A DNA stretch of 64,000 nt, taken from positions 1,116,001-1,180,000 of the forward strand of contig NZ_CP177163.1 in NCBI RefSeq assembly GCF_046736075.1, given 5' to 3'. Every line of letters begins with the position of its first letter. Positions within the stretch are counted from its first letter, which is position 1. The notes under the pieces were generated by a model, which made no database searches, had not been told where the DNA came from, and saw only the letters and a list, made by a program, of their open reading frames with translations. Positions 62,225 to 64,000 of the stretch are shown here, piece after piece. Made by a program: the position numbers and the translations under genes. The stretch comes from Stenotrophomonas sp046736075. Its GTDB lineage: Bacteria > Pseudomonadota > Gammaproteobacteria > Xanthomonadales > Xanthomonadaceae.

Positions 62225-63254
62225 CCGGAACCTCCGCGAACAGGTCGGCGGGCGGGTTCTTCGGCTTCAGGCCCATGTGCCGGTAAGCCTTGTGCGTGCA
62301 CATGCGGCCGCGCGCGGTTCGGATCAGGAAACCCTGCTGGATCAGGTACGGTTCGACCACGTCTTCCAGGGTGCCGCGCTCTTCGGACAGGGCCGCCGCC
62401 AGCGATTCGATGCCCACCGGGCCACCGTCGAAGTAGTCGACCATCGTCCTGAGCAGGCGCCGGTCGAGGTCGTCGAAGCCTTCCGGGTCCACTTTCAGCA
62501 TCTGCATGGCAGCCTGGGCCACGTCCTGGTCGATATGGCCGGCGGCCTTGACCTGGGCGTAATCGCGCACCCGGCGCAGCAGCCGGTTGGCGATGCGCGG
62601 GGTGCCGCGCGAGCGACGCGCGATCTCGGCCGCGCCTTCGGCCGTGCAGTCGATGTTGAGGATGGCGGCCGAGCGGCGCACGATCCGGGTCAGTTCCTCG
62701 GGCGTGTAGAACTCCAGCCGGTGGACGATGCCGAAGCGGTCGCGCAGCGGCGCGGTCAGCAGGCCGGCCCGGGTGGTGGCCCCGATCAGGGTGAAGGGCG
62801 GCAGATCGATCTTGATCGAGCGGGCCGCGGGGCCCTCGCCGATCATGATGTCGATCTGGAAATCTTCCATCGCCGGGTACAGCACTTCCTCGACCACGGG
62901 CGACAGGCGGTGGATCTCGTCGATGAACAGCACATCGTGCGGCTGCAGGTTGGTCAGCAGCGCCGCGAGATCGCCGGCTTTTTCGATCACCGGCCCGGAG
63001 GTGACCCGGAGCGCCACGCCCAGTTCGTTGGCGATCACGTGGCTCAGGGTGGTCTTGCCCAGGCCGGGCGGGCCGAAGATCAGCACGTGGTCGAGCGCGT
63101 CGCCACGCCCCTTGGCCGCGTCGATGTAGATCGACAGCTGCTCGCGCACGGGCGCCTGGCCGAGGTAGTCGGCCATGCGCTTGGGGCGGATGCTGGCGTC
63201 GGTGGTGTCATCCTCGCGGGTGGCACCGGCACCGATGATGCGGTCGTCAGTCAT
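62214..63254 (-). CDS. ruvB: Holliday junction branch-migration helicase RuvB
   Basis: AAA+ motor of the RuvAB complex, 346 residues. The N-terminal RPKRMADYLGQ, Walker A GPPGLGKTTLSHV near residue 60, Walker B LFIDEIHRLSPVVEE near 110, sensor GATTRAGLLTAPLRDRFG near 160 and the winged-helix end (RTARGRMCTHKAYRHMGL) are all present. The start is ATG 63254. RuvA and RuvC are not in the window on this side. Confidence 0.98.
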   Translation of the reverse strand: MTDDRIIGAGATREDDTTDASIRPKRMADYLGQAPVREQLSIYIDAAKGRGDALDHVLIFGPPGLGKTTLSHVIANELGVALRVTSGPVIEKAGDLAALLTNLQPHDVLFIDEIHRLSPVVEEVLYPAMEDFQIDIMIGEGPAARSIKIDLPPFTLIGATTRAGLLTAPLRDRFGIVHRLEFYTPEELTRIVRRSAAILNIDCTAEGAAEIARRSRGTPRIANRLLRRVRDYAQVKAAGHIDQDVAQAAMQMLKVDPEGFDDLDRRLLRTMVDYFDGGPVGIESLAAALSEERGTLEDVVEPYLIQQGFLIRTARGRMCTHKAYRHMGLKPKNPPADLFAEVPDVG

Positions 63255-63293
63255 GGCGCAATTATGCGGCAAAAGGAGCGCGATCCGCGCCAT

Positions 63294-63448
63294 GTGGTGC
63301 CGGCGGCTGGCCGGCAACTTGGCATGTAGTGCCGGCCGCTGGCCGGCTCCACGCGATGAAGGCGCCATGTAGTGCCGGCCAGCGGCCGGCACTACCGGGC
63401 AACCCGCGATGCAGGCGTGGTGGGGAGCCGGCCAGCGGCCGGCACTAC
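63294..63448. repeat. SMAG-type palindrome cluster between ruvB and kup
   Basis: Four GTAG-footed hairpins of a second sequence class (gccggcc / ggccggc stems): a GTGG variant at 63294-63315, a forward copy at 63326-63347, a copy at 63369-63395 with GTAG and CTAC at both ends (a perfect inverted repeat), and a reverse copy at 63427-63448. They fill the 229-base gap between ruvB and kup, both on the minus strand. They may act on mRNA stability or termination, as SMAG/REP elements often do. Confidence 0.9.
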
Positions 63449-63483
63449 CGGGGTCCCTGCGGCGCGCGTGGCGCGCTGCCGCG

Positions 63484-64000
63484 TCAGATCTCCACCTGCG
63501 CGCCCAGCTCCACCAGGCGGTTGCCCGGAATCCGGAAGAAGCCGGTGGCCGGCGCGGCGTTCCGGTGCATCAGCGCGAACAGCTTGTCGCGCCAGATCGG
63601 CATGCCGCGGTTGGCGGTCGCCACGATGGTCTCGCGGCTGGCGAAGAAGGTGGTGTCCATCGGGTCGAAGTAGATCCCGCCGTGGTCGCACGAGCGCATC
63701 AGCGCCAGCGGCACGTCCGGGGTCTCCATGAAGCCGAAGCGCACGTAGATGCGGTAGAACTCGTCGCCCACCGACTCGATCTTCAGGCGCTGCCCCTCTG
63801 GCGCGTACGGCACCGGCAGCGTCACCACGTGCAGGAACACGTTGCGCTCGTGCAGCACCTTGTTGTGCTTGAGGTTGTGCATCAGCGCATGCGGGGCCAC
63901 CGACGGGTCGGCGGTGAGGAACACGGCCGTGCCCGGCACGCGTACCGGCGGGGCCAGCATCAGCCCCGGCAGGAAGGTATCGATGCGGATGCCGTCCTTG
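63484..64000 (-). CDS. kup: Kup-family potassium uptake protein, C-terminal part
   Basis: The visible 172 codons are the cytoplasmic C-terminal domain of a K+/H+ symporter. They match with KDGIRIDTFLPGLMLAPPVR leading in, VFLTADPSVAPHALMHNLKHNK, FGFMETPDVPLALM and MDTTFFASRETIV, ending LVELGAQVEI. The gene continues beyond the right edge, where the membrane helices would be. It is preceded by the ruvB-side SMAG cluster at its 3' end. Confidence 0.93.
   Translation of the reverse strand, partial: KDGIRIDTFLPGLMLAPPVRVPGTAVFLTADPSVAPHALMHNLKHNKVLHERNVFLHVVTLPVPYAPEGQRLKIESVGDEFYRIYVRFGFMETPDVPLALMRSCDHGGIYFDPMDTTFFASRETIVATANRGMPIWRDKLFALMHRNAAPATGFFRIPGNRLVELGAQVEI

Overview
This 64 kb window is high-GC gammaproteobacterial chromosome, most likely Stenotrophomonas (family Xanthomonadaceae). 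Reasons: the pilGHIJ-chpABC block sits next to gshB and a tonB3-like gene; a copLAB copper set of the Xanthomonas type is present; and two clusters of GTAG-headed palindromes match the SMAG elements described in S. maltophilia. Most of the window is core genome. Nearly every minus-strand housekeeping gene has very long shadow ORFs on the other strand because of the high GC.

Layout. 0-8 kb: gcvT/gcvH, an nfeD-qmcA membrane pair, a nucleotide clean-up operon (nudE-cysQ-mazG-ynfA), then bioA-rsmE on the plus strand. 8-22 kb: the complete Pil-Chp chemosensory system for type IV pili, read on the minus strand from pilG to chpC. It is divergent from gshB-tonB3. It has no CheR/PilK, and its CheB homologue has lost two of three catalytic residues. 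22-39 kb: tsaB, a YoaA/DinG helicase, a SMAG array, PBP1b with an adjacent TPR lipoprotein (LpoP-like candidate), a two-module glycosyltransferase, a TPR membrane protein, relA, a small secreted protein and hrpA. 39-46 kb: dps, recQ, copLAB with a pentapeptide tandem repeat in CopB, a GNAT acetyltransferase and a zinc-ribbon protein.

46-55 kb is the most accessory-like part: a CPBP protease, an orphan receiver, secreted and lipoprotein genes (DUF3011, an LprI-MliC fusion), several small unknown proteins and an S41-like protein. It also holds a low-GC patch (about 52.47-53.85 kb) with a Sel1-repeat protein and an apparently frameshifted secreted protein, then a DUF922 metalloprotease candidate and tRNA-Lys. 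55-64 kb returns to core: queC, queE, the Tol-Pal operon (ybgC-tolQRAB-pal-cpoB), ruvB, a second SMAG cluster and the 3' part of kup.

No CRISPR array, prophage, insertion sequence or obvious new multi-gene defence system was found. The best leads are the degenerate ChpB, the LpoP-like lipoprotein, the LprI-MliC fusion, the 46-bp SMAG array, the short leader ORF coupled to chpA, and the frameshifted gene in the low-GC patch.
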